A DNA stretch of 64,000 nucleotides. Origin: Haloferax mucosum ATCC BAA-1512. Its GTDB lineage: Archaea > Halobacteriota > Halobacteria > Halobacteriales > Haloferacaceae. The position numbers were made by a program, and so were the translations under genes. The stretch is taken from positions 434,001 to 498,000 of the forward strand of contig NZ_AOLN01000018.1 of the NCBI RefSeq assembly GCF_000337815.1, given 5' to 3'. Shown here in pieces: positions 43,462 through 52,471 of this stretch (position 1 is its first letter; each line of letters starts with the position of its first letter). Under the pieces are notes generated by a model that saw only the letters and a program-made list of their open reading frames with translations, had not been told where the DNA came from and searched no databases.

Positions 43462-46400
43462 ATGACCAAGCCACACATAGACGCACCCTCCGCTCAGGCC
43501 GGGTTAGCCGACCCGACCGACGAGCGGTCGAACTGCGGCGTTGGGGCCGTCGTTGACCTCGAAAACGGCGCTTCGCACCAAGTCGTCGCCGACAGCCTCG
43601 AACTCCTCGAAAACCTCGAACACCGCGGCACCACCGGAGCCGAAGAAAACACCGGTGACGGCGCTGGCATCCTGTTTCAGCGACCAGACGCGTTCTTCGA
43701 CGCGGTCGTCGAAGGCGACCTTCCCGACTGCTACGCGGTTGGGTCGGTCTTCATGCCGACCGACGACGAGGTCCGCGAACGCGTTTCGGCGGTTGTCGAG
43801 GATGCGCTCGCCGCTCACGACCTCTCTGTGTTCCACTGGCGCGACGTCCCGACAGATAACTCAGAACTTGGTGCGACCGCGCTCGAATCGGAACCCGACG
43901 TTTGGCAGATGTTTGTCGAACCGGCGGCGAACGCCGAGATGGACGCCGACGCGTTCGACCGCGCGCTCTACGTCGCGCGCCGCGCCGCCGAGAAAGCGGT
44001 CGAGGCGCTCGCCGTTCCGGGCGCGCGGCGATTTTACGTCTGTTCGCTCGACCGCAAGACCATCGTCTACAAGGGACTTCTTACGGCCGAACAACTCCCG
44101 GCCTACTACCCCGACCTCGGCGACGAGCGCATCGAGACCGAACTGGCGCTCGTCCACGCGCGCTTTTCGACCAACACGCTCGGCGCGTGGCACCTCGCTC
44201 ACCCATACCGGAAGGTCATCCACAACGGCGAGATAAACACCATCCGCGGCAACGTGAACTGGATGCGCGCCCGCGAGACGGACCTCCAACACGAGGCGTT
44301 CGGCGACGACATCGAGACGCTCACGCCCATCACGAAGGCCGACCAGTCCGACACCGCGAGCGTCGATAACGTGGTCGAACTCCTCCTGAAGACGGACCGC
44401 GAACTCCCGCACGTCCTTCGGATGCTCATCCCCGAGGCGTACCGCAACGACGACGCGATGGACCAATCGCGCCGCAACTGGTACGACTTCCACGCCTCGC
44501 TCGTCGAGCCGTGGGACGGTCCCGCACTCGTCGCGGCCACTGACGGCGACCGCATCGCCGCCGTCCTCGACCGCAACGGGCTTCGCCCGTGTCGCTACGA
44601 GGTGACGACCGACGGCCGCCTCGTCGTCGCCAGCGAAGTCGGCGCGCTCGACAACGACCCCGCCGAAATCGAGTCGCGCGGGCGTCTCCGACCGGGTGAA
44701 ATCTTCATGGCCGACCCCGAGGAAGGTCGCGTCATCCCCGACGCCGAAGTGTTCGAATCGCTCACCGACGACAAGTACGGCGAGTGGGTCCACGACCAAC
44801 AGCGCGACCTCGACGACCTCGTCGGCGACGCGGATTCGACGTCCCGCGGCGAGGTCGAATCGCTCCGCGCGACGCAAGCGGCCTTCGGCTACACCCACGA
44901 CCAACTCAATCACATGATAGAGCCGATGGCCAGAGACGGCAAAGACCCCGTCGGCTCGATGGGTGACGACACGCCGCTGTCGGTGCTATCAGACCTCAAC
45001 CGCCCGCTTTTCACGTACTTCAAACAGCTGTTCGCACAGGTGTCGAACCCGCCTATCGACTACATCCGCGAAAAGCTGGTGACGAGCCTCGAAGCGCGCC
45101 TTGGCTACCAGCGTAACCTGCTCGACGAGTCCCCCGACCACGCGCGGCAACTCGTCCTCGACTCACCGGTCCTCACCGACGTCGAGACGGCCGCAATCAA
45201 GGACCTCGACGACGACATGCGGAGCGCCGTCGTCGATACCACGTACGAAAAAGAAACCGACCTCCGTGACGCCATCGAAGCCGTCCGCGACGAGGCCAAG
45301 GCGGTCATCGAAGACGGTGCGGACATCGTCGTCCTCTCCGACCGCAACGTCGGACCCGACCGCGTTGCAATTCCGAGTCTCCTTGCGACGGGCGCGGTCC
45401 ACCACAGCCTCGTCCGCAACGGCCTGCGCAACCACGCCGGACTCGTCGTCGAGTCCGGCGACCCCCGCGAGGTCCACCACCTTGCGACGCTCGTCGGCTA
45501 CGGCGCGGGGGCGGTGAACCCCTACCTCGCCTACCAGACCATCGAGGACGTTGTCGCCGGTCCCGACGGAGCCGACGAGACGGCCGCAATCGACGCCTAC
45601 GTCACCGCGCTCGAAGACGGGCTTCTCAAAACGATGGCCAAGATGGGCATCTCGACGGTCGAGAGCTACCGCGGCGCACAAATCTTCGAGGCGGTCGGCC
45701 TCGGCTCCGACTTCGTCGCCGAGTACTTCGAGGGCACGGAGATTCGCACCGAGGGTATCGGACTCGACGTCATCGAGTCCGACCTGCTCACGCGCCACAC
45801 CGCCGCGTTCGGCGCGGACCCGAAGCTCGACCGCCACGGCGAGTTCGAAAACCGCTCTGCGGGCCTGCACCACGGCTGGAATCCCCAGACCGTCGGCACG
45901 CTCCAGCAGTCGGTTCGTGCCGGCGACTACGAGAAGTACAAGGAGTTCGCCGAACTCGTCAACGACCAGTCCGAGCAGTTGCAGGCGCTCCGCGGCCTCC
46001 TCGAATTCGACTCCGACCGCGAGTCCGTGGACATCGACGCGGTCGAGTCCGTCGAATCAATCGTCGAGCGGTTCTCGACGGCCGCGATGTCGCTCGGCAG
46101 TCTCTCGCCAGAAGCACACGAGAACAACTCGATTGCCATGAACCGCATCGGCGGTAAGTCGAACTCCGGCGAGGGCGGCGAGCCGCCGGAGCGCTTCGGC
46201 ACCGAAAAAGAATGCAACGTCAAGCAGGTCGCCTCGGGGCGGTTCGGCGTCACCTCGCACTACCTCTCGTCGGCAGACGAGATTCAGATCAAGATGGCGC
46301 AGGGTTCGAAGCCCGGCGAGGGCGGCCACCTCCCCGGCAAGAAGGTAAACGAGATGATTGCCCACGTCCGCTATGCGACGCCGGGCGTCGGTCTCATCTC

Positions 46401-48003
46401 GCCGCCACCGCTACACGACATCTACTCCATCGAGGACCTGAAACAGCTCATCTTCGACCTGAAGTCCGCGAACCCCGACGCCGACATCAACGTAAAGCTC
46501 GTCTCCGAGGCGGGTATCGGAACCATCGCCGCCGGTGTCTCGAAGGCGAAAGCGGACGTCGTCCACATCTCCGGTCACGACGGCGGCACCGGCGCGTCTC
46601 CCAAAACGTCAATCAAGAACGCCGGTCTCCCGTGGGAACTCGGCCTCGCCGAAGCGAACCAGATGCTCCGCGCGACCGGCCTTCGTTCCCGCATCCGCGT
46701 CTCCGTTGACGGCGGCATGAAGACCGGACGGGACGTGGCTATCGCCGCGCTCCTCGGCGGAGAAGAGTACGTCTTCGGGACGGCGTCGCTCGTCACGTCC
46801 GGCTGTGTGATGGCCCGCCAGTGCCACGAAAACACCTGCCCGGTCGGCGTCGCCACCCAAGACGAGAACCTGCGCCGCCGCTTCCCCGGCGAACCCGACC
46901 ACGTCATCAACTACATGACGTTTATCGCGCAGGAACTCCGCGAGATTATGGCCGAACTCGGCTTCACCTCGCTCGACGAGATGATCGGCCGTCCCTCGCT
47001 TCTCCGCCAGCGCGAGACGGACCACGAGAAGGCCAAACACCTCGACCTCTCGGCCGTGCTCGCCGAACCTGAGTCGGGCGCGCGCCGCAAGACCGAATCC
47101 CAAGTTCACACCGACGTAGCCACGCATATCGACCACAAACTCATCGAGGAGGCGGGCGACGCAATCGAGAACCACGAGCCGGTCGTCATCCACCGCGACC
47201 TCTCGAACGTTGACCGCGCGGTCGGCGCGATGCTCTCGAACCGCATCTCCACCGTCCACGGCGGCGACGGACTCTCCGACGACACCATCCGCTGTGAGTT
47301 CACGGGAATCGCGGGCCAGACCTTCGGTGGCTTCCTCGCTCGCGGCGTCACCATGCGCCTGTCGGGTGCCGCAAACGACTACGTCGGCAAGGGCCTCTCG
47401 GGTGGCCGCGTCGTCGTCCAGACGCCCGCAGAGGCGAACTACGAGGCCGCAGAGAACATCCTCATCGGCAACGTCGCGCTCTACGGTGCGACCCAAGGCG
47501 AGTGTTACGTCAACGGTCTCGCGGGCGAGCGCTTTGCCGTCCGCAACTCGGGCGTCAAAGCCGTCGTCGAAGGCGTCGGCGACCATGGCTGTGAGTACAT
47601 GACCGGCGGCGTGGTCGCCGTCCTCGGCGAGACCGGCCGCAACTTCGCCGCGGGCATGTCCGGCGGTGTCGCGTACGTCTACGACCCAGACGACGAACTC
47701 GCGGCGAAAGCGAACACCGAGATGGTGACGCTCGAATCCGCGCTCGCCGATACCGACGAGGCGATGCTCACTCGACTCGTCGAAAACCACCTCGCGTACA
47801 CCGACTCCGACCGCGCCGCGGAACTCCTCGCGGACTGGGAGTCCGTCGTCAACGACTTCGTGAAGGTCATGCCCGACGCCTACGCCGACGTCATCGCCGA
47901 CGACGGCCGCGAGGACGTTCGCACTGAACTCCCCGCGAAAGCGGGCAGTGTCGTCGATGTCGGAGCGGACCGCATCGGCGCGGCGACGACGAGCGACGAC
48001 TGA
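43462..48003 (+). CDS. gltB: Glutamate synthase, large subunit
   Basis: A 1513-residue enzyme transferring glutamine amide nitrogen to 2-oxoglutarate. Order: N-terminal amidotransferase with nucleophile Cys25 in ERSNCGVGAVVDLE (the 24 residues before it would be removed as a propeptide), a central domain, the FMN-binding synthase domain with IKMAQGSKPGEGGHLPGKKVNEMIAHVRYATPGVGLISPPPLHDIYSIEDL and VHISGHDGGTGASPKTSIKNAGLPWELGL, the 3Fe-4S cysteines CVMARQCHENTCPVG, and a GXGXG beta-helix C-terminal domain. No gltD is nearby, so the electron donor may be ferredoxin; KorAB is a plausible source, by inference. Confidence 0.97.
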   Translation: MTKPHIDAPSAQAGLADPTDERSNCGVGAVVDLENGASHQVVADSLELLENLEHRGTTGAEENTGDGAGILFQRPDAFFDAVVEGDLPDCYAVGSVFMPTDDEVRERVSAVVEDALAAHDLSVFHWRDVPTDNSELGATALESEPDVWQMFVEPAANAEMDADAFDRALYVARRAAEKAVEALAVPGARRFYVCSLDRKTIVYKGLLTAEQLPAYYPDLGDERIETELALVHARFSTNTLGAWHLAHPYRKVIHNGEINTIRGNVNWMRARETDLQHEAFGDDIETLTPITKADQSDTASVDNVVELLLKTDRELPHVLRMLIPEAYRNDDAMDQSRRNWYDFHASLVEPWDGPALVAATDGDRIAAVLDRNGLRPCRYEVTTDGRLVVASEVGALDNDPAEIESRGRLRPGEIFMADPEEGRVIPDAEVFESLTDDKYGEWVHDQQRDLDDLVGDADSTSRGEVESLRATQAAFGYTHDQLNHMIEPMARDGKDPVGSMGDDTPLSVLSDLNRPLFTYFKQLFAQVSNPPIDYIREKLVTSLEARLGYQRNLLDESPDHARQLVLDSPVLTDVETAAIKDLDDDMRSAVVDTTYEKETDLRDAIEAVRDEAKAVIEDGADIVVLSDRNVGPDRVAIPSLLATGAVHHSLVRNGLRNHAGLVVESGDPREVHHLATLVGYGAGAVNPYLAYQTIEDVVAGPDGADETAAIDAYVTALEDGLLKTMAKMGISTVESYRGAQIFEAVGLGSDFVAEYFEGTEIRTEGIGLDVIESDLLTRHTAAFGADPKLDRHGEFENRSAGLHHGWNPQTVGTLQQSVRAGDYEKYKEFAELVNDQSEQLQALRGLLEFDSDRESVDIDAVESVESIVERFSTAAMSLGSLSPEAHENNSIAMNRIGGKSNSGEGGEPPERFGTEKECNVKQVASGRFGVTSHYLSSADEIQIKMAQGSKPGEGGHLPGKKVNEMIAHVRYATPGVGLISPPPLHDIYSIEDLKQLIFDLKSANPDADINVKLVSEAGIGTIAAGVSKAKADVVHISGHDGGTGASPKTSIKNAGLPWELGLAEANQMLRATGLRSRIRVSVDGGMKTGRDVAIAALLGGEEYVFGTASLVTSGCVMARQCHENTCPVGVATQDENLRRRFPGEPDHVINYMTFIAQELREIMAELGFTSLDEMIGRPSLLRQRETDHEKAKHLDLSAVLAEPESGARRKTESQVHTDVATHIDHKLIEEAGDAIENHEPVVIHRDLSNVDRAVGAMLSNRISTVHGGDGLSDDTIRCEFTGIAGQTFGGFLARGVTMRLSGAANDYVGKGLSGGRVVVQTPAEANYEAAENILIGNVALYGATQGECYVNGLAGERFAVRNSGVKAVVEGVGDHGCEYMTGGVVAVLGETGRNFAAGMSGGVAYVYDPDDELAAKANTEMVTLESALADTDEAMLTRLVENHLAYTDSDRAAELLADWESVVNDFVKVMPDAYADVIADDGREDVRTELPAKAGSVVDVGADRIGAATTSDD

Positions 48004-48165
48004 GCGACACTGCAGACTGCGACCAGTTTTCACCGACGCGAAGCCTTTCGTTGTCGATGCGCGCTATGGCGAACCGACCGGTAGACAGCTACGTGTCTAC
48101 GAAGAGGCACGGCAGATAAAACTAGTCAGCTAGTCTATAAGTATGTAGGAGCCATACAGCAGTGT

Positions 48166-48387
48166 ATGAGTGACGCCGAAGCGCCCGAAACGCGTATCGA
48201 CGAAACGACCACTTGGCCAGACCTCGCAATTAGCCTCTACGACCGACTCACTGGACGTAACGCCGAGATTACCTACGCATTCGAAGACATGGCTGTTGAC
48301 GTTCCGAGTGGCACTGGCGATGACGCCGAACACGCCCACTGGCGACTCGACGGAACGGTCCGAGTCACCACCCGTGAGCGAGAGTAA
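48166..48387 (+). CDS. Small acidic protein of unknown function
   Basis: A 73-residue protein, MSDAEAPETRIDETTTWPDLAISLYDRLTGRNAEITYAFEDMAVDVPSGTGDDAEHAHWRLDGTVRVTTRERE. The pattern (T-W-P-D-L-A-I-x-LYD-x-LTGR-x-AEI-Y-F) seems conserved among haloarchaea, from memory. Beta-strand character dominates the second half; no Cys or TM. A TATA-like CTATAAGTATG at about 48135-48145, and a short inverted repeat ACTAG-TCAG-CTAGT at 48121-48134, lie upstream. The next gene overlaps its end by 14 bases, suggesting a coupled pair. Confidence 0.65.
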   Translation: MSDAEAPETRIDETTTWPDLAISLYDRLTGRNAEITYAFEDMAVDVPSGTGDDAEHAHWRLDGTVRVTTRERE

Positions 48388-48757
48388 TCTGGTCGCTCCG
48401 CTGTCAGTTGACACGGACGACTTCACCCTGACCGTCGCAGGCGTGTCCATGCCGGTCTCCTCGACCGGAGACCGGTTGTTCGTAGAAGTGCCGACCTTGT
48501 GGAGTGCGATACAGGTCGCTCGTGCTGTCAACTTCGACGTGGGTGGACTCGCCCGCATGTTGACAACGACTGACTTGACGACTGAACTCAGGGTTCGAGG
48601 ACGAACTGTCGCGGTCGTCGGTACCGGTGCCCGGCCAGGGTTCGTCTCGCGCGAACTTGGTATCACCCCAGCGGAGTTCCGGGCCGGTGGCGCGCTCACA
48701 GCACTTGGCAATGGCGTGAGTGCCGCTGTCGGGCGTCTCGTTTCGGTGCTGCGCTGA
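48374..48757 (+). CDS. Unknown protein coupled to the preceding small gene
   Basis: A 127-residue protein from GTG 48374: VSESNLVAPLSVDTDDFTLTVAGVSMPVSSTGDRLFVEVPTLWSAIQVARAVNFDVGGLARMLTTTDLTTELRVRGRTVAVVGTGARPGFVSRELGITPAEFRAGGALTALGNGVSAAVGRLV. It is mildly hydrophobic at both ends and could associate with the membrane, with a soluble alpha/beta middle. I do not recognise it. A longer frame from 48170 exists but runs out of phase through the previous gene, so GTG is preferred. The overlap implies joint expression. Confidence 0.6.
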   Translation: MSESNLVAPLSVDTDDFTLTVAGVSMPVSSTGDRLFVEVPTLWSAIQVARAVNFDVGGLARMLTTTDLTTELRVRGRTVAVVGTGARPGFVSRELGITPAEFRAGGALTALGNGVSAAVGRLVSVLR

Positions 48758-48841
48758 GACCATAGCAGGTCCGTCGGGTGGCGACCGACCGACACCGACA
48801 ACCTCGACTCCTTTTAACATACCTCGCCGAGAGCATCCGGT

Positions 48842-49153
48842 ATGCCCCACAGATACGACAAGTTGGTCCGCGACGGCATCCCCGAGATAATCCATGACAC
48901 CGGCGAGACGCCCGTCACTCACGTCGCCGACGGCGACGAGTTCGACCGCAGACTCCGCGAGAAGTTGGTCGAAGAGGCGACCGAGTTCGCCGAAGACGGT
49001 ACACTCGACGAACTCGCAGACGTGTTTGCCGTCGTCGATGCCGTTCTCGACCGTCGCGGAGACGACTGGGAGACGCTCCGCGAACTCGCCGACGAAAAGG
49101 CCGCCGAGCGCGGTGGGTTCGAAGACGGAATCGTTCTCGAACGAGTCGAGTAG
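48842..49153 (+). CDS. MazG-like/phosphoribosyl-ATP pyrophosphohydrolase-type protein
   Basis: A 103-residue all-alpha protein. It starts MPHRYDKLVRDGIPEII, typical of the small nucleoside triphosphate pyrophosphohydrolase group, and has the metal-binding pattern EKLVEEATEFAEDGTLDELADVFAVVDAVL (E-x2-E with a later E-x3-D). It probably hydrolyses a non-canonical or aged nucleotide; the exact substrate is unknown. HisE itself is unlikely, because the leading K-LVRDGIPE block belongs to the other subgroup. Confidence 0.85.
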   Translation: MPHRYDKLVRDGIPEIIHDTGETPVTHVADGDEFDRRLREKLVEEATEFAEDGTLDELADVFAVVDAVLDRRGDDWETLRELADEKAAERGGFEDGIVLERVE

Positions 49154-49233
49154 TCGGGTGTCCGCTCCGGACCGCTCCGGAACCCGCCGCCGGTTCTCCC
49201 ACGTTTTTCACCGCGCGCGCCTTCGAGCGAGAT

Positions 49234-50223
49234 ATGGACAACGCACTCGTCATCGGCGGCACCCGGTTTATCGGCCGCCACCTCGTTTCCGACCTCCTCG
49301 ACAACGGCTACGCGGTGACGCTCTTCAATCGCGGCACTCACGACAATCCCTTCGAGGACGACCCGCGCGTCCAGCACGTACAGGGCGACCGAACCGACGA
49401 CAACGCCCTGCGGACGGCCAAACTGACGGTCGAACCCGACGCCGTCTTCGACTGTGTGGCGTACAAGCCGGGCGACGTCGCTTCCGCGGTCGATATCTTC
49501 GCCGACGTTGACGCCTACGTCTATATCTCCAGTGGGGCCGCCTACGGAACCGAAACGATTCCGAAACGTGAGGGCGTCACCGACCTCTGTGACTGCACCG
49601 ACGAGCAAGCGACCGACGACTCTCCCGAGAGCTACGGGCCCAGAAAGGCCGAAGGCGACCGCGTCGTCTTCGAGGCGGCGTCGCGCGGAATCAATGCGAT
49701 GTCGGTCCGGCCGTGTATCGTCTACGGCCCCCACGACTACACCGAGCGTCTCGACTACTGGATCGACCGCGTGCTGAACTACGACCGTCTCGTCGTCCCC
49801 GGTGACGGGACGAACGTTTGGCACCGCGCCTACGTCGAAGACGTTGCCAGCGCGATGCGTCTCGTCGCCGAGGAAGGCGAACCCGGTGAGGCGTACAACG
49901 TCGGCGACCGCCGCCTCGTGACGCTCGAAGAGATGGTCGAGGTCATCGCCGACGCCGCCGGAACCGATGTCGAGGTCGTCCACGCGGGCGAGCGCGAACT
50001 CGCGGCCGCCGGCCTCGATACGACCGACTTCGTCCTCTACCGCGAGTACCCACACGTCCTCTCGACCGACAAACTCGCCCGTCTCGGATGGGACTCGACG
50101 CCGGTCGAAGAAGCCATGCGGCGCTCTGTCGCCGCGCACCGCGACAGCGACCGCGACGGTTCGGAACACGACCCCGGACGCGACGCGGAAACGCGAGTCC
50201 TCTCGATTCTGGATACGCTCTGA
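49234..50223 (+). CDS. NAD-dependent epimerase/dehydratase
   Basis: A 329-residue extended SDR protein. The N-terminal Rossmann motif is ALVIGGTRFIGRHLVSDLLDNGYAVTLFNRGTHDNPF, and the catalytic Tyr-x3-Lys appears as YGPRKAEGD (Tyr then Lys four residues on), with SSGAAYG providing the Ser/Thr. A substrate-binding C-terminal domain follows (DYTERLDYWIDRVLNYDRLVVPGDGTNVWHRAYVEDVA). It resembles the GGT-x-F-IG group that includes chloroplast CSP41-like and sugar-nucleotide enzymes. Substrate unknown; a sugar nucleotide is likely. Confidence 0.88.
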   Translation: MDNALVIGGTRFIGRHLVSDLLDNGYAVTLFNRGTHDNPFEDDPRVQHVQGDRTDDNALRTAKLTVEPDAVFDCVAYKPGDVASAVDIFADVDAYVYISSGAAYGTETIPKREGVTDLCDCTDEQATDDSPESYGPRKAEGDRVVFEAASRGINAMSVRPCIVYGPHDYTERLDYWIDRVLNYDRLVVPGDGTNVWHRAYVEDVASAMRLVAEEGEPGEAYNVGDRRLVTLEEMVEVIADAAGTDVEVVHAGERELAAAGLDTTDFVLYREYPHVLSTDKLARLGWDSTPVEEAMRRSVAAHRDSDRDGSEHDPGRDAETRVLSILDTL

Positions 50224-50286
50224 CGGGACTCGCAGGTGCTCGACGACAGGTGGTGAAAAAATCGAGTGCAGGCGTCGAAGCCGGTG

Positions 50287-50979
50287 TCAGCGACTCAGAC
50301 TGCCGCCGTGGTCCATCTCCGGAACCTCGTCTTCGAGCCACTCGCGGAACCACTTGACGCGCTTGAGACGCTGGTGTGCGAGGCTCTGTGCCGTGTCTGA
50401 CACGAGTCTGCTCGACGCGTCGCGGCCGCGTTCGAAGACGCGTTCGACCATCTCCGCGGCGTCCATGTGCGTCCGCGCCTCGTAGCCCATCCGTAGGAGC
50501 ATCAACGCGGTGCCGTTGGCACCGATTTTGTCGAGGATATCGGCCTCGATGAGACACCGCGTCTCCAACGACACGTCAGTGAGCGGTCCCTGATAGGAGT
50601 GGTCGGCGACGACCTGACACACCTGTTCGATGAACGATTCGGGGTAGTCGCCGTGGGTGCCGAGGAATTCGCGGGCGACGCGTGCGCCCTCTTCGGCGTG
50701 AACCTCCTGTTCGGCTTCGAGTTTGGAGATGTCGTGGAAGAGCGCGGCGACCCGAACGACGTTCACGTCGGCACCCTCTTTCCGGGCGATGCGAGTCGCA
50801 ATATCGACGACGTTGAGGATATGGTTGAACCGGTACTCCGCGGAGTGCCACGGATACCAGCGCATCCGGCCGCCGTCGTCTTCGTTCTCGACGCTCGCGG
50901 CGAGGTAATCCGAGACGAACCGCTTCATGTCCTCGAATTCGGCGTCAGAGACCGCCGACTCTTTGATTTCAACGCCCAC
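50287..50979 (-). CDS. HD domain metal-dependent phosphohydrolase
   Basis: A 230-residue protein with a GTG start at 50979. Metal ligands of the HD superfamily are visible: the first His in YRFNHILNVVDIA, the pair in VAALFHDISKLE, the next His in VHAEEGARVAREFL, and later VVADHSYQG and an Asp in IEADILDKIG. Family members hydrolyse phosphate esters of nucleotides or RNA. HAEEGA and the long C-terminal helices resemble stand-alone HDIG proteins. Substrate unknown. Confidence 0.88.
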   Translation of the reverse strand: MGVEIKESAVSDAEFEDMKRFVSDYLAASVENEDDGGRMRWYPWHSAEYRFNHILNVVDIATRIARKEGADVNVVRVAALFHDISKLEAEQEVHAEEGARVAREFLGTHGDYPESFIEQVCQVVADHSYQGPLTDVSLETRCLIEADILDKIGANGTALMLLRMGYEARTHMDAAEMVERVFERGRDASSRLVSDTAQSLAHQRLKRVKWFREWLEDEVPEMDHGGSLSR

Positions 50980-51159
50980 GGTGCCGCCTCCATGGGTGTT
51001 GGCAAGTACGTATTCTCATTACACGGAATGAGGGTCGTTCCACTCTTAGGCGTTACGACACCCTGAGTCACGCACGCAGGGCCATTACTCGGCCTCGCGG
51101 CAGTTCGTGGAGAATACCCCCGAGTGGTACACCCTCAATAACCGCGGTCGGTGAGTCGG

Positions 51160-51936
51160 TTAGGCCGATTGCGGCGGCTCTTTTTTCGCGGGCGGTTCAC
51201 AAACCCAGCCCTCTCGAACCGGAACGAGGTTGTACCCCGCGTCGCGGAGGAGCGACTTCGCCGCCGCCTCGTCGTGGCTTCCGCGGGCGTCGTGCAGTTC
51301 GAAATACACTCTCGGGCGGTGCTCTCGGAGGACAGTCTCGGCTCCGCGGAGCACGTTCAAGCCGAAGCCTTCGACGTCGATTTTGACGTGGTCCGGCGGC
51401 GGCACCGTTCCCTCATCGACCAGCGAGTCGAGACTTCGCACGGAGACGGTGGTGGTATCGACGACGCGCGCTTCCCACGCGCTCGCATGCGCCAAGGAAA
51501 ACGACCCGAGTTCGTCGTAACTCGACAGGTGAAACTCCCGGGTCTCGTCGGACTGGCCGAGTCCGCAGTCGAGGAGTTCGACGCGAGAGCCGAAGTCGTT
51601 GACTTCGACGTTCGCCCGCAACTGCGAGACGACATCGGGGTTCGGTTCGACAGCGACGATGGTGGCGGTCGGTTCGGTCGCCGCGGCGGCGAGCGTGTAC
51701 GTCCCCGTGTTGGCACCGACATCGACAACGACGTCTTCGTCGCCGAGTCCGATGAGTAACGCTTCGAGGAGCGCGTCGTTGCCGTGGCGGTTGTATAGTT
51801 CGTAGCTTTTGAACGCCGCTCGTCCGACGTGTTTCTTCCGCGCGATGAGGTGTCGGTTGTAGTTCGCTCGGACGAGCGCGTAGTGAAGGGAGTACGCGGC
51901 GTGCCGAACGGCCGATACTGGATGTAGCAGGGACAC
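51160..51936 (-). CDS. FkbM family SAM-dependent methyltransferase
   Basis: A 258-residue methyltransferase of the FkbM group, GTG start at 51936. The SAM motif is VVVDVGANTGTYTLAAAATEPTATIVAVEPNPDVVSQL near residues 75-110; later blocks, DHVKIDVEGFGLNVLRGAETVLREHRPRVYFELHD, are the family hallmark. A Leu/Ala-rich N-terminus precedes the domain. It may O-methylate a sugar, for example in surface glycans; the substrate is inferred from family habits. It lies alone upstream of the tRNA-Gln region. Confidence 0.88.
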   Translation of the reverse strand: MSLLHPVSAVRHAAYSLHYALVRANYNRHLIARKKHVGRAAFKSYELYNRHGNDALLEALLIGLGDEDVVVDVGANTGTYTLAAAATEPTATIVAVEPNPDVVSQLRANVEVNDFGSRVELLDCGLGQSDETREFHLSSYDELGSFSLAHASAWEARVVDTTTVSVRSLDSLVDEGTVPPPDHVKIDVEGFGLNVLRGAETVLREHRPRVYFELHDARGSHDEAAAKSLLRDAGYNLVPVREGWVCEPPAKKEPPQSA

Positions 51937-52259
51937 GTTACGTAATTGTCAACCTGAGAGAGTAAAAATCACTCGGCAGGTTACGTTCTTCGTTAGACCC
52001 TATCTCCCGAGACCACAGATGTGTATCTGACGTGTATGAGAATCTACCTGCGAGAAATAGAGGTCCGAAGTTTGAGACGGTTACTGACAGTGGGTACAGT
52101 AGTGTGAAAAATGAGTTCAGAACCAGCTACTGATAGTTACTTCCTCGGGAAATATTGTAGAATAGAGTCCCAGGCGGATTCGAACCTCGGTCACTCCGCT
52201 TCGGGTCGTTCCCTGCTTCGAACCCGCGTCGTGACTACTTACTCACTGTCTTCGCAAAA
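51937..52259. other. Noncoding A/T-rich gap holding a duplicated tRNA 3' end
   Basis: A 323-base stretch between the FkbM gene and tRNA-Gln. Its FkbM-proximal part is A/T-rich with no ORF. The rest includes a copy of the tRNA-Gln 3' end (52166-52186), followed by GC-rich sequence with an inverted-looking pair near 52195-52222 (CCTCGGTC/TCGAACCC). No gene is visible. Confidence 0.6.
52166..52186 (-). repeat. Direct duplication of the tRNA-Gln 3' end (putative att site)
   Basis: The 21 bases at 52166-52186 equal those at 52261-52281, the 3' acceptor and T-arm part of the adjacent tRNA-Gln, in the same orientation 95 bases apart. Integrases of archaeal elements commonly insert at tRNA 3' ends and leave exactly this kind of duplication. 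Nothing else of an element remains between the copies, so this may be a scar, or an unused half of an att pair. Confidence 0.6.
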
Positions 52260-52332
52260 TAGTCCCAGGCGGATTCGAACCGCCGTCAGCGGCTCCAAAG
52301 GCCGCTATGATTGGCCACTACACCATGGGACT
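52260..52332 (-). tRNA. tRNA-Gln (anticodon TTG)
   Basis: On the minus strand the acceptor AGTCCCA pairs with TGGGACT and the discriminator is A. The D arm contains TAGTGGCCAA. The anticodon stem GCGGC pairs with GCCGC around CTTTGGA, giving anticodon TTG (reads CAA, glutamine). The T arm is GGCGG-TTCGAAT-CCGCC. There is no intron or encoded CCA. Its 3' end is repeated at 52166-52186. Confidence 0.97.
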
Positions 52333-52471
52333 TCGTTCACGTCGGTCACGTATCCCGGGTTCCCGCAATCTCTCCGAGATTACTCGCTACCGTGGGACTG
52401 TGCTCGACTTCGCACTCACCGCTTATCCGCAAGTAAATGAAAACGCTTCGATTCGGCTCGGCCGGGGACGG

